Source of the DNA: Tubiluchus corallicola
Taxonomy: Eukaryota; Priapulida; Priapulimorpha; Priapulimorphida; Tubiluchidae
Length of the DNA stretch: 32,500 nucleotides
NCBI GenBank assembly: GCA_030141605.1
Contig: JAQGDQ010001433.1
Location: 1 to 32,500, forward strand
Direction of reading: 5' to 3'
Position 1 is the stretch's first letter; each line of letters begins with the position of its first letter. Below are positions 1 to 10,690 of this stretch, in pieces. The translations under genes and the position numbers were made by a program. A model generated the notes under the pieces. That model worked only from the letters and a program-made list of their open reading frames with translations, did not search any database and was not told the origin of the DNA.

Positions 1-234
1 TTATTGCTGATTGAACGAGAAATAAGATACCGATTGATTTTATTGACGATTGGACGAGAAATAAGATACTGATTGATTTTATTGGTGATTGAACGAGAAA
101 TAAGATACTGATTGATTTTATTGACGATTGAACGAGAAATAAGATACTGATTGATTTTATTGACGATTGAACGAGAAATAAGATACTGATTGATTTTATT
201 GACGTTTGAACGAGAAATAGGATTGAATTTTATT
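1..234. repeat. 39-bp tandem repeat, about six copies
   Basis: Units begin at 1, 40, 79, 118, 157 and 196, exactly 39 bp apart. Each carries the core GAACGAGAAATAAGATACTG and ends in GATTGATT. Copies differ by one to three bases; the last decays after 'gaacgagaaatag'. The array starts at the window edge, so its true length is unknown. Confidence 0.93.
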
Positions 235-968
235 TTGCTAAAAACCACTCACAGGATTGTAAAGAAGTTATTTTAATTATGTAATATTGCAGTAGAGTGG
301 TGCAGAAGTATAGTCGAACGTTTTTATACTGCATACTTTAGGACGGCAAAAAAGCCACCGTCAAGCAAGTGTGGCATTATTACAAGGTGCATTAATATGT
401 CTATGCAGATATAGATATTTTGTTCTCCCAAAAATAGTTGTGTTAAGTGAAGTTGGCATTAATAACTACTATTATTAACTCACATAGACCTGTCAAATCT
501 TGCTTTCTTGTGAAATGAAAAGAATTATTACATAATTAGCCTCTTAAAACTTATTTAGCTTTTAATTTATGAACCCTGTATATATATATATATATATACA
601 TATAGTTTAGTAACTTTTATTTCATTGTATTTTATTTCATTTTAGTACTATATTTGTATTTTATATGGTCTTAGTTACCAAAATAAAAATGCAAATTGAA
701 TTAAATTGAAATGTGACGTTGTGTGTTGCGAGATTACATCAGGTGATGTCTTAATTAACCTGAGCGAGAAAGCAATTTTGCAGAGTTTTTGATCGTGGGC
801 AGAAGTCACATTCTGGTTGTTGTTTGTGAGTGTGAGAGTAAAGTGAGGCTAAGGTAGACGATGAATATCAGTCTACCTGCTGAGTCCAAGTTTGTGACTA
901 AACTACTAAAATAAAAATCGCGATAATTTTTCTGTGATTTTTTTGCTATAAACTGATGTCTGTTACAG
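235..968. other. AT-rich non-coding stretch, probably the intron before the exon at 969
   Basis: I see no coding segment. It holds a short (TA)n run near 579-598 and ends in a good splice acceptor: a T-rich tract at about 930-945, a possible branch site (CTATAAACTGAT) and TCTGTTACAG at 959-968. It may contain undetected small exons. Confidence 0.4.
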
Positions 969-1058
969 GTGGATGATGATGACGACGACGACGACGATGA
1001 TGACGAAGATGACGAGGAGCAGTTAGACGACAAAGAAAATGAACTGCACGAGGATTGA
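969..1058 (+). CDS. Last coding exon of a protein with a poly-Asp acidic tail (partial)
   Basis: After the acceptor TCTGTTACAG (959-968) an open frame of 29 codons runs to TGA at 1056-1058. It reads Val, then 11 Asp in mixed GAT and GAC codons, then EDDEEQLDDKENELHED. A frame that keeps only Asp, Glu and a few polar residues past the GAT/GAC repeat, then stops and is followed by a short AT-rich 3' UTR with a poly(A) signal, is what a terminal coding exon looks like. Acidic C-termini of this kind are common in histone chaperones, HMG-type proteins and other nucleic-acid or chromatin factors, but I cannot name the family. The rest of the gene would lie to the left, outside the window or in unseen exons. 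The complementary strand reads poly-Ser, which I take as a shadow. The alternative is a bare GAT/GAC microsatellite. Confidence 0.5.
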   Translation: MDDDDDDDDDDDEDDEEQLDDKENELHED

Positions 1059-1133
1059 TGAAGAACTGTTTTCTGTTTAGTAAAATGTACTTCTGATGTT
1101 ACCTGTTTTCTCTGTTTTTTTAGTAATTTTCAA

Positions 1134-1139
1134 AATAAA
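1134..1139 (+). terminator. Poly(A) signal AATAAA for the acidic-tail exon
   Basis: AATAAA lies 76 bases after the TGA at 1056-1058, behind a T-rich stretch. This is a normal spacing for a short 3' UTR. Further AATAAA motifs at about 1809 and 2253 could be alternative sites. Confidence 0.45.
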
Positions 1140-2426
1140 AACGGCGTCAGAAGCTGTTATAATTGCACATTGTTACAGTTTTAGTTCATTAATGCCTATA
1201 CATGGTAAGCATGGTTCACATGGTTCATATGGTTCACATGCCTACACATGGTAAGCAGGAGACTTGTAATTACTGTGTTGGACAAGTATCGACTATTACA
1301 AGAAACGGTATTAGCTGTTTGCTTCAATATTTGTTAATATTACTTCAATATTTAAATCTGTTTTATGGCCTGCATGGAATACATTTAATTGTGTTTGGGG
1401 CAAATTTATTTAATATCTTAACTTATTTAAGTATGCTAAAACGCTGCTATTATAAATTGGGGCCCGTCGACTTTATGACAGTTAACGTTGAAATTGCCAA
1501 GCATTTGTCATTTACTTTGTGGTTTAAAAACATTATTTACTAATGTTCAATTGAAAGATGATTTGTTTATCTTAAATAATAATTATTTATTTATGTTGAA
1601 GTCCCAGAAAATGTGTCACTTAATCTACAGCTGTTCTGCATGTCATAAAATAGCTAATGTTTTGTGCGCTGTCAACTATCTTTTTGTCTTACAGTTAAAT
1701 CTTTAACTTATAGTTAGTTAATTGTTTAATTAAAATGCATTAACGAACTTACCCGCAAGATACTGTAGTAATATGTGACTGACAAGTTATTGTTATTTAT
1801 TGCTATTAATAAAAATTGTTGGTACATTAGCGGTTAATGTATAAGTAATGCGATTTCATAAGGTGTGCTTTATCTGATAGTCCTGCAGACAATAAGCGTG
1901 TTGAATATTGTGGAGTAAAACGGGTTTAAGCAAGGCAGAGGTTTTTGTTTGCACAGGTACTCTTGTTTTGACTCGTGCAAAGACAACAGTGGAAAGTTTG
2001 GTTAGATAAAATTTCCATGTTTCAGAGATTTGATGTTGATGTTAGGACATTTTTACTAAAAACTAAATTGCGTTGCTAAAAACTCGAATGTGGTTGTTAA
2101 AACCGATCTTAAGTTATGCACATGAATACCTTTCAGCAACTGGTACTCCACACAGTTACTGTTGTTTAGTGTTGTTTTACTGCAGTAAACATTACACTTT
2201 TCGAGATGGCCAACCCGATGACGTTAGTATTGGTTCTGATTATTAACATGTCCAATAAAGTTTTTTATATGTCATTTTGTTGTAGAATTTACTTTTGAAT
2301 TTCGTTGCTAGATAAATGCACCACTGGTCTTGAAATGTGACAAATTTTATGTTTTTCTGCACCTTGTTAGTGCGGTTAACGTTTCTGGAGAGATGTGATC
2401 ATCCTCCTCCCCAGGACATCTTGGAT
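1140..2426. other. No recognisable gene; AT-rich intergenic DNA
   Basis: A small degenerate ATGGTTCAC repeat lies at 1202-1250. Two short open frames on the plus strand (1202-1543 and 1488-1706) have AT-driven composition and no recognisable domain. An AATAAA at 2253-2258 is unassigned. Confidence 0.5.
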
Positions 2427-2701
2427 ATTGGCCGGGATTCTCATGGCTACGGATAGCCCTGGAAATATTCCGTACATTAATGTATGTACCGGTAGGTGTA
2501 GCTCAACGGTAGCGTACACGCTTTCCATTCGTGAGGCCGCGGGTTCAACTCCTGACCCCTTCGACCAAACACGTGGGTTAATCAAAGCAACATGCGGGTA
2601 ATAATAATCCGGTCCAGCTTAGAAATAAGTACCGAGTTACTTAAAAGTGTTATCCTTGGACTATGTCCTAAACGAAATTATTATTATTATTATTATTATT
2701 A
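2427..2701 (+). mobile_element. tRNA-derived SINE, copy 1, with (ATT)n tail
   Basis: A pol III A box (TAGCTCAACGG, 2499-2509) and B box (GGTTCAACTCC, 2542-2552) are separated as in a tRNA gene. They are followed by a tRNA-unrelated body and the 3' motif GTCCTAAACGAAATTATT, ending in a short ATT tail. The copy at 23707-24009 on the opposite strand matches along the whole body, including about 64 bp upstream of the tRNA-like head (from ATTGGCCGG). The element therefore seems to begin upstream of the pol III head. No clear target-site duplication was seen. Confidence 0.88.
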
Positions 2702-2811
2702 ATGAAATGTATATTTTCATGTGTGCAGCCTGCTATTGTTTTGCAGCATAATCTAATGATAATAAAAAACTTTGACTTCAGAAACTTCGAATTTCAGTGC
2801 TGTGATCTAGA

Positions 2812-3262
2812 GATTGATACATTCTGGACTGATACATACTAGGCTGATACATACTAGACTGATACATTCTGAACTGATACATGCTGGACTGATACATGCT
2901 GGATTGATAATGCTAGACTAACACATACTAGACTGATACATACTGAACTGATACATACTGGTTTGATACATACTAGACTGATACATTCTGAACTGATACT
3001 TACTGGACTGATTATACTGGACTGATACATACTGGACTGGTACATACTGGACTGATACATACTGGATTGATACATACTAGACTGACATATACTGGACTGA
3101 TACATATTGGACTGATATATACTGGTTTGATATGTAGTGGGTGGATATATTCTGGTATGATATATACTGGACTGAAACATACTGGACTGATACATACTGG
3201 TATGATATATACTGGACTGATAATACTGGATTGATCCACACTGGACTGATACATGTTAGAAT
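2812..3262. repeat. 15-bp minisatellite (GATACATACTGGACT), about 30 copies
   Basis: The unit GATACATACTGGACT repeats with drift (GGACT, GAACT, AGACT; TATAT for TACAT). The array starts about 110 bp after the SINE tail. Because 15 is a multiple of three, long open frames on the minus strand arise for free; I do not treat them as genes. Confidence 0.93.
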
Positions 3263-4185
3263 CAGCTGACGTTTTAACTGCTGGTTGCAGTTCTCATCTC
3301 TTGCAATAGAGGAAAAATTCTCCCACTTGACAAGAACGGAGAGTGCTGATTTGTGTTTCATCGTCGTTGCCACAAACACTCGTCATCTTCTAGATACTTC
3401 AGTTTCTCATTTGCTACGTTGATATTCCTGCCTGCAGGGCACTCGAATATCCGTTAGACTCCTCCGCATCAACATCATTACAGACAATATTGTGTTTACA
3501 GAGTTTGTGCGTGACATGCAAAGCTTTACTACATCTGATATTAGATCTGGTGGCAATCGATTCAAATCTGAATTTGGGTCAGATGTATATTGAATGCTAC
3601 CGTATTGACAGGACTCAATGTAAATTTACCCAGACATTAAGTAATGCCTCATGTTTGCAGTCTGAATTGACTAACAGTCATGAGGTTTTTCTTACGGAGG
3701 ATGTGGATAATATCCTGTATGAAGTGCTGTGGATTGTTATTGTATCATCACGGCACTGGCTACAGTAATATTGATGGTGTTTGAATGACTTAGCGATCCA
3801 ATTTACAATCTTCTACTTAGGCTTGATTGCTTGTTTACTATCAGTAATATTGCAAATATGTATAACGATTATGTGCGCATATTGTCTAATGCCACGTAAA
3901 CGATTGTGTAACGTCAACGTATGTTTACAGCAGATCTTGAAAGTAGCCACAGTTGCCTGGTAGTCCGTCTGATTCATTAAATACAGAATTTGGTAAAAAA
4001 AGCTCAGTCATTGTAAAGAGCGTCGTTAATTTTTAAATACAGATAATTTCTTTCGTCAAATAAAATAATTATTGAAAGATCTATAATTAAACTACATGTA
4101 TATTCTTTTCTCTGGATTATATAGAAAATGTCATAATTTTAGAAATAACTAATGTTTCCTAAATTAAACTGATAACATTAATGCC
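3263..4185. other. No recognisable gene; possible old coding debris at 3263-3400 (minus)
   Basis: On the minus strand about 3254-3379 reads as a fairly protein-like frame (for example LSVLVKWENFSSIARDE) before running into the minisatellite. No family is recognised. Plus-strand open frames at 3490-3768 and 3781-3963 have no recognisable motif. Confidence 0.3.
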
Positions 4186-4411
4186 CACCAGTGTCTAAAA
4201 AATATTTTTATCTATATTCGGTAAAGGATAGCAGACTAGGTGACTTTATAGTCTTTTCGCTATCCTTTCTCTAGTTCTAGATCTTTCTATACATTTTAAC
4301 CATTCTTCAAAACTTATCAGAGATTCTTTTATTAATCATGTTTTATTGTAACACTATAAAGAGATAAATAAATTGAAATTGAATTTAAAAAAAGAATTGA
4401 ATTGAATCTAT
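4186..4411 (+). mobile_element. LINE-like 3' end with a strong hairpin
   Basis: A perfect 10-bp stem (AAAGGATAGC at 4223-4232 with GCTATCCTTT at 4259-4268) encloses a second stem AGACTA/TAGTCT. Downstream come GTAACACTATAAAGAG, then AAATAAATTGAAATTGAAT and a repeated GAATT tail. A 3' UTR hairpin followed by a short-repeat tail is typical of CR1/L2-like LINE 3' ends. No coding part is left here; the clade is inferred. Confidence 0.5.
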
Positions 4412-4640
4412 GGGCTATCTGTGTTAAACATTTCAAGACACAATGTGCTATACGGTTATTTATGCACTACAGATAGATGCTTTTATTTCAGACTTCTCGT
4501 CTATGTAGCGTAAAATACAAGTATGTAAAAATTAAAACTACAAACTATTTACAAAGACTAATTACAAAGTTAAAGTAAAATTAATGTACGAATAGCATGT
4601 TTCTCCACTTGATCCGTGTAGCACTGCACGTATTCAACCG

Positions 4641-4815
4641 CTTGGTGTAGCTCAGTGTTAACGTGCGTGGGTTTCAACTCAGGAGGTAGTAGGTTCAATT
4701 CCGGTCTTGTCAAGCGAAATATGCCGGTGATTTTTCTTTCAAGTACGCTGTTTTACCACGTAACATTCGGGTAATGATGATCGCGACTGCCTTGTCCTAA
4801 AAATCATTATCATTA
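4641..4815 (+). mobile_element. tRNA-derived SINE, copy 3 (diverged)
   Basis: It has an A box-like TAGCTCAGTGT (4648-4658), a B box GGTTCAATTCC (4692-4702), and a body with CCACGTAAC, CGGGTAATGATGATCG and TTGTCCTAAA, then an ATC/ATT tail. The 3' body aligns loosely with the SINEs at 2427 and 23707. The 64-bp upstream module of those copies is not recognisable, so it may be a different subfamily. Confidence 0.72.
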
Positions 4816-5089
4816 TACACTGTACCTGTAAAAAATTCTGTTAACAATGACAAAACAAACTTGAAATTTTTTGCAACAAAATGTTCCCACTGCCAAAACG
4901 ACCCGCGGATTTTCGAAAAGGTCTTTTATTACAACTTATAAAAATAAATTTATAACTATTAAAAAATTTGAATTAAGCTTAGAAATATTCGTTTTAAACG
5001 CCTTCGTTTTTATTATCTTCACCTGTAATTTAGTTATTTTTCTTTCTTGTTAAAAATATTCCTATTAAAATACTTTGGAAGTTGTTTAC
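4816..5089. other. AT-rich flank, nothing recognised
   Basis: A 60-codon open frame at 4871-5053 is rich in Phe, Ile and Lys from AT bias and shows no motif. I would not call it a gene. Confidence 0.4.
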
Positions 5090-6071
5090 AATTCCCCACA
5101 CACCCAACCTTACCCCTATCACTAACCCTAACCCTCATCCTTACTCTAACCTTAACCCTAATCTAATCCTAACCCTAATTCTAACCTGAACCCTAATCTA
5201 ATCCTAACCCTAATTCTAATCCTAACCCTAATTCTAATCCTAACCCTAATTCTAATCCTAACCCTAATCTAATCCTAACCCTAATCTAATCCTAACCCTA
5301 ATCTAATCCTAACCCTAATCTAATCCTAACCCTAATTCTAATCCTAACCCTAATTCTAATCCTAACCCTAATCTAATCCTAACCCTAACCCTAACCCTAA
5401 CCCTAACCCTAACCCTAACCCTAACCCTAACCCTAACCCTAATCTAATCCTAACCCTAATTCTAATCCTAACCCTAATTCTAATCCTAACCCTAATTCTA
5501 ATCCTAACCCTAATCTAATCCTAACCCTAATCTAATCCTAACCCTAATCTAATCCTAACCCTAATCTAATCCTAACCCTAATTCTAATCCTAACCCTAAT
5601 TCTAATCCTAACCCTAATCTAATCCTAACCCTAACCCTAACCCTAACCCTAACCCTAACCCTAACCCTAACTCTAATCCTAACCCTAATCTAATCCTAAC
5701 CCTAATTCTAATCCTAACCCTAATCTAATCCTAACCCTAATTCTAATCCTAACCCTAATCTAATCCTAACCCTAATCTAATCCTAACCTAATCTAATCCT
5801 AACCCTAATCTAATCCTAACCCTAATCTAATCCTAACCCTAATTCTAATCCTAAACCTAATCTAATCCTAACCCTAACTCTAATCCTAACCCTAATCTAA
5901 TCCTAACCCTAATTCTAATCCTAACCTAATCTAATCCTAACCTAATCTAATCCTAACCCTAATCTAATCCTAACCCTAATTCTAATCCTAACCTAATCTA
6001 ATCCTAACCTAATCTAATCCTAACCCTAATTCTAATCCGCTTCACCAACTAATTCTTGTGTGGGGGGAATT
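5090..6071. repeat. Telomere-like CCCTAA array with inverted flanks
   Basis: Degenerate (CCCTAA)n fills about 5105-6038. Most of it is an 18-bp trimer (CCTAAC CCTAAT TCTAAT) and a 17-bp version lacking one base. Purer CCCTAA runs lie near 5380-5443 and 5625-5668. The block from about 5195 to 5437 is repeated from about 5438. The array is bracketed by AATTCCCCACACAC (5090-5103) and GTGTGGGGGGAATT (6058-6071), which are imperfect inverted repeats. A CCCTAA top strand would point to a left-hand telomere, but 5 kb of ordinary DNA lies to the left, so this is interstitial or subterminal. Confidence 0.93.
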
Positions 6072-6485
6072 TTAAACTTTATCGTATATTTTTTAATAAT
6101 TTTATAGCATTTCAAATTTGACTTTTTCGCACACCCTGTATATAAATGCGTGGGCGTATCTGTGCACTTATATTCCCCAGTAACGAGGAAATCTTAGTAA
6201 ATATTTTAATAATGAACCCAGAAGATAAAAAGGCAATCAATAGAACCCGAAGAAGCCTTTTTCAATTATATTTAGTCTTAAATTAAGTACAGCAGTTATT
6301 TAAGACCATGCTTGATTAATGCTTACGAAAGTCTCGGCGAAGGAAAATAAGATGTCCTTGTTTTTTTATTTTAAATTTATTTCATACATTTAAGAGTACA
6401 AAGCTTTATACAAAAAATGAAAACTTTCAACTATACTATAAAATCACAAGAGAAACTACTAAATACATACATACGCTACAGACGG
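6072..6485. other. AT-rich flank with a transposon-end-like motif
   Basis: ACACCCTGTATATA at 6130-6143 resembles terminal motifs of some DNA transposons, but no partner end was found. No gene is seen. Confidence 0.35.
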
Positions 6486-6780
<295 letters not shown>

Positions 6781-7136
6781 AGAGACAGAGACAGATTATA
6801 CATACACAAGACAAATCATTAAAAATACAAAACACAGTGGCATAAAACTTAATAAAAGTTACATATCTAAAAAGATAAAAACTGTTGATCGCTTAGTGCA
6901 AACAATTCCTTTTTACAATTGAATTATGATAAGCAGAGTAAACATACAGTTTATCAATTATATCGTTAGGTAGTTCAGCCTGCCCGTACATAAAGGATCC
7001 TGTTATCTTATTTGTAATATGACACCTATGTTAGAAATATTAAAATTTACAACTTATTCACTTAAGCCACATCTTCCTAAAAACTTGAAGAGCCTAGGGA
7101 ATGCGTTATTGTGACGATATTGTGAATTTACTGAAC
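6781..7136. other. No recognisable feature
   Basis: AT-rich sequence between the GA array and the hAT target site. I see no open frame, RNA gene or repeat of note. Confidence 0.4.
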
Positions 7137-7144
7137 ATCTTGGC

Positions 7145-7645
7145 CAGCGGCGGATTATGATTTTATGGGCCTTAGGCTTGAGCTTGGAACGGGCCTTTTA
7201 AATGTTGCTACACTGCTGAGCTGACGTGTTTTTGTGGAGCTCTCGTCGTTTGTAAAGGATGACAAATTAAACAATTTATCACTGATGCATATTGAGTCAG
7301 ATATGTTGAGAGATTGAAAAAAATGGACTTTTCAGAAATTATAACTGACTTTGTTCCCAGAAAAATTCGGAAACTGAAATTTTGAACTTAAACTTAAACT
7401 GTGTAAACGTGAATTGTGTAAACTTAAATTGTGTAAACTTGATTTGTGTAAACCCGATTTGAAATATAGTGACTGACTTTTGAAAAAAGAACTTTTTTCT
7501 ATATTTTATTTTGGCGGGCCCCTTGCTCTTTTGTCAATTTATTTTTTTTACAACAAAAAATTTTTTTCGTTTTATTTTGCCGGGCCCCTTTTGATCCCGG
7601 GCCTTAGGCTTCAGCCTATTCAGCCTATAGGGCTATCCGCTACAG
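7145..7645. mobile_element. Non-autonomous hAT-like element with 8-bp target duplication
   Basis: The left end reads CAGCGGCGGATTATG and the right end, read inward, CTGTAGCGGATAGCC; 8 of the first 11 bases agree, and the CAG-n-GGCGGAT pattern is typical of hAT termini. The flanks are a perfect 8-bp duplication, ATCTTGGC, at 7137-7144 and 7646-7653. Sub-terminal GGGCCTTAGGCTT occurs near the left end (about 7168) and again near the right end as GGGCCTTAGGCTTCAGCC (about 7600). At 501 bp with no transposase it must be mobilised in trans. It carries an internal 15-bp repeat (7400-7459). Confidence 0.85.
7400..7459. repeat. 15-bp x4 minisatellite inside the hAT element
   Basis: Four tandem units of the form TGTGTAAACnTGAAT, differing mainly at the last six bases. 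Confidence 0.8.
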
Positions 7646-7653
7646 ATCTTGGC

Positions 7654-7993
7654 CAAAGTCGTCGATGCGAAGAGTTGCTACCACTGAATTTTATTAAGTT
7701 AACAGTGCGCATGCGCGCCATTACTGATTGAATTTGCCATCTTATCGACGTTGCTGATGGCTATATAATCAAATCAGACGCAGCAGCGACGATAATTGAT
7801 CCGAATCAGAGAAATGCAAACAATTTGGGCAAATCTTCCTCACTCCTGATTGCCATTGATTATCATTAGTAATTGGGTTTTCCCGTAGGCAAAACTCAGC
7901 GGGTCTTACGTGTTGCATATCTACGAAATATTTATGGTCAGCAAATAAGGGCGATGGCACATCAGTAAAGAATCAACTTAGTCGTTAAACCAT
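7654..7993. other. No recognisable gene
   Basis: Mixed-composition DNA between the hAT element and the next array. A 63-codon minus-strand open frame at 7769-7960 shows no motif. Confidence 0.35.
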
Positions 7994-8466
7994 AAGATGA
8001 GATGGGATGGGATGGGATGGGATGGGATGAAATGAGATGAGATGAGATGAGGATGAGATGAGATGGGATGAGATGATGTGGGATGGGACGGGATGAGATG
8101 AGATGAGATGAGATGGGATGAGATGAGATGAGATGGGATGAGATGAGATGAGATAGGATGGGATTGAATGAGATGAGATGAGATGGGATGAGATGGGATG
8201 AGATGAGATGAGATGGGATGGGATGAGATAGGATGGGATTGGATGAGATGAGATGAGATGGGATGAGATGAGATGAAATGAGATGAGATGAGATGAAATG
8301 AGATGAGATGAGATGAGGATGGGATGGGATGGGATGGGATGGGATGAGATGAGATGAGGATGGGATGAGGATGAGATGAGATGAGGATGAGATGAGGATG
8401 GGATGGGATGGAATGAGATGAGATGAAATGAGATGAGATGAGCATGGGATGGGATGGGATGGGATC
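7994..8466. repeat. Pentanucleotide array GATGA/GATGG
   Basis: Five-base units GATGA and GATGG alternate irregularly, with a few one-base phase slips (GATGAGGATGAG). The apparent minus-strand open frame of Ser, His, Pro and Ile is a repeat artefact. Confidence 0.96.
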
Positions 8467-9504
8467 AGTTGTGTTAGTTTGTGACGAACTGCTACACACG
8501 TTTGAAATTTGAATTTTTATCTTAAAACAGGTATAGATTTAGTACAACACACTGAACCTCTTATAGTAACACTGAACTTCAATTTTCGCTTTCGCAAACT
8601 CGTGCAACACGCTCGTGGAATATTTTTGCTGCTGAAAATTTTGCTAGTTTGTGATGTCATCAATAGTCGGGCTCGCCCGCCGTTATTAAGATTTTAATCT
8701 ATTATTTAATTATCAGAAACGCTTTTACAATATAAATTGTGTTAAATCGTATACTTTTTATCAGACTTGCGAATGGGGTAATGTATGAAAAATCATCCTG
8801 TCTTCCTTTAAATAAGTTTTGCTGTTTACTAGAATAGCATTACCTTATTTTAATTAGTCATCGGTCTCGTGGTTAGTCATTAGTCATTAGTCCAGTGGTT
8901 AATCAGCCCCTATATGCATTGCATATACATTAACTAAAACCATCAAATGGTGCAGATGATATTAACAGCATTACATGCACCCCTGATATTTTATACTCTG
9001 AACACAATTTCGGGCTGTTGCATTGTTTGATAACCATTGTTGAAACAAATGCTGTAGATTGTTTATTCGTTCCCTGATCGCCCCATTTTGATTAACTCGG
9101 GTTTACAATGATCTCACATGAATGCTGCTGAATCACTGCTGATGCCGTCTCTTTGTTTAACGTCTAAGGACTTGCAGCATCTCAACTTATCTGAATCCCG
9201 ACAGGCGCTTTGCTCGGCAAATAGCAAGGATATTCCATCGTCTTTGCCAAAGTCTTTTGTTTAAGTAACTGGAAGCAATACGCTGTCTTGCTGGAATGTC
9301 TATTGGCAGATGAGCTCAGCGTATCGATTGGATGAGCTTACTGTATCGATTGGGTGTCTTTGGGATATCGATTCCAATGGTATTTATTCTGTTACAGCGA
9401 ATAGCATGTAATGAAAAATTTCTAGCTTTTATTTTCAAGACGTATGTAGGTTTAAGTACAGTCAGTCACTCACAGGGCAGGATTATTTTGTGGGCTAGTA
9501 AGGG
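8467..9504. other. No recognisable gene; short local repeats
   Basis: Small direct repeats such as TTAGTCAT at 8873-8890 and TATCGATTG at 9317-9354 occur. Short open frames (8509-8697, 9332-9604) lack recognisable domains. Confidence 0.4.
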
Positions 9505-9695
9505 TGTAGCCTGGGGACCTCAAGTTAGGGAGTCTCAACATCTGGTAATTTTTTTTCACTACGATTGTGTTGAAATATGTGCCAATTTGGTTTGTAATAA
9601 ATAGTAAAATAGTGGTACTTATTAAAGAATATTTTTATTGATAAGTAAAAGATAACTGTTTTAGTTTCTTTAAAAATTATGATTTGAAGAAAACA
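9505..9695 (+). repeat. Dispersed repeat family X, copy 1
   Basis: It matches 14800-14985 in the same orientation. Shared blocks include ACTACG-TTGTG, AATTTGGT, AATAAAT-GTAAA, TTAAAGAATATTTT and AACT-TTTTAGTTT. The pair is clearly related but diverged, probably a degraded transposon. Confidence 0.65.
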
Positions 9696-9791
9696 TTTTG
9701 ATATAATATATGTTATTATCAAGTTAAAAATGTGCCTGAAACTGTATGCATATTTATGTAAATATGTACTTTAAAATAAAAGATTAGTTAT

Positions 9792-10106
9792 CATTACCAT
9801 CATCGTCACCGTCACCGCCATCGCCACCACCACCATCATCCCCACCATCATCATCGCCACCACCACCACCATCATCCCCACCACCACCATCATCATCGTC
9901 ACTGTCATCGCTCCGCCACCATCATCTCCACTACTACCACCATCATCGTCAACGTCATCCATCGCCACCACCATCATCATCATCACCACCATCATCATCA
10001 TCATCGTCATCATCATCACCATCGCCATCAACATCAACATCATCATCACCATCATCATCATCGTCATCATCATCACCATCGCCATCACCATCATCATCAT
10101 TATCCA
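9792..10106. repeat. CAT/CAC/CGC trinucleotide array
   Basis: Triplet array of CAT, CAC, CGT and CGC. At about 9990-10100 a higher-order unit of roughly 55 bp (ending CATCACCATCGCCATCA) occurs twice. Open frames here read Met-Val or Asp-Gly polymers and are artefacts. Confidence 0.95.
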
Positions 10107-10617
10107 TTCGTATTTTTAATGTCTCGTAATAGAAGTGGACGCCTTGCATTAGCATTGTTCTTTGTCGCCATTTTAAAATTACGGAAACGACATCATATAG
10201 AAACTTTTTGTTTCAGATTATCCTAGAAATTAGTCTGAACCCTGAGACGGATTAATAATATAATTTGTTATATTATTTATTTATTTACTAACATCTGTTT
10301 TTTCATATTCAGTCGAATTGATTCAACATTGTATGGCATCATCATAACTGCTTACAGCACACAAAGCAATGGCTTTGTCAACACACTCATTTCGCTAATC
10401 GCAAGCATTTCTGATTGCCATAATTCATGTTATTACCAACATTACTGCCGCGTCAGGGTAATTGTTCAATGGGCAAGTGCTGCGAGATTGAAGCTAGAAT
10501 GTAGAAATGGATGCTTGGTTGTTATAACCAAGAATGTCCAAATTTAGTCCAGTGCAGCGTAGTGCAGAAACGTGTGTTAGTTTTTATGATAACAAACAGT
10601 GGGATGGAAAGTTTTAC
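10107..10617. other. No recognisable gene
   Basis: AT-rich sequence. A 72-codon plus frame at 10329-10547 has no recognisable motif. Confidence 0.35.
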
Positions 10618-10619
10618 TG

Positions 10620-10689
<70 letters not shown>
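10618..10689. repeat. (AAT)n microsatellite, about 24 units
   Basis: Uninterrupted TAA/ATA triplets that end exactly at the first base of repeat R1. It may be a target preference or tail of a retroelement. Confidence 0.97.

Positions 10690-10690
<1 letters not shown>

Noticed and set aside
806-1033. Minus-strand poly-Ser open frame
   Set aside because: It is the complement of the GAT/GAC tract; the plus strand gives a better model with acceptor, stop and poly(A) signal.
2487-2562. Functional tRNA gene at the A/B boxes
   Set aside because: I could not fold a convincing acceptor stem or anticodon arm, and the same unit recurs with a SINE body and tail.
2854-3379. Minus-strand Tyr/Gln/Ser-rich and Ile/Ser/Pro-rich frames
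   Set aside because: The 15-bp repeat length is a multiple of three, so all frames stay open; no initiation or domain evidence.
5105-6038. True chromosome end
   Set aside because: The CCCTAA orientation would fit a left telomere, but about 5 kb of ordinary DNA including a gene exon and two SINEs lies on the telomere side.
7978-8499. 173-codon minus-strand Ser/His/Pro/Ile frame
   Set aside because: Product of the five-base GATGA/GATGG array, where all three frames encode the same kind of repeat.
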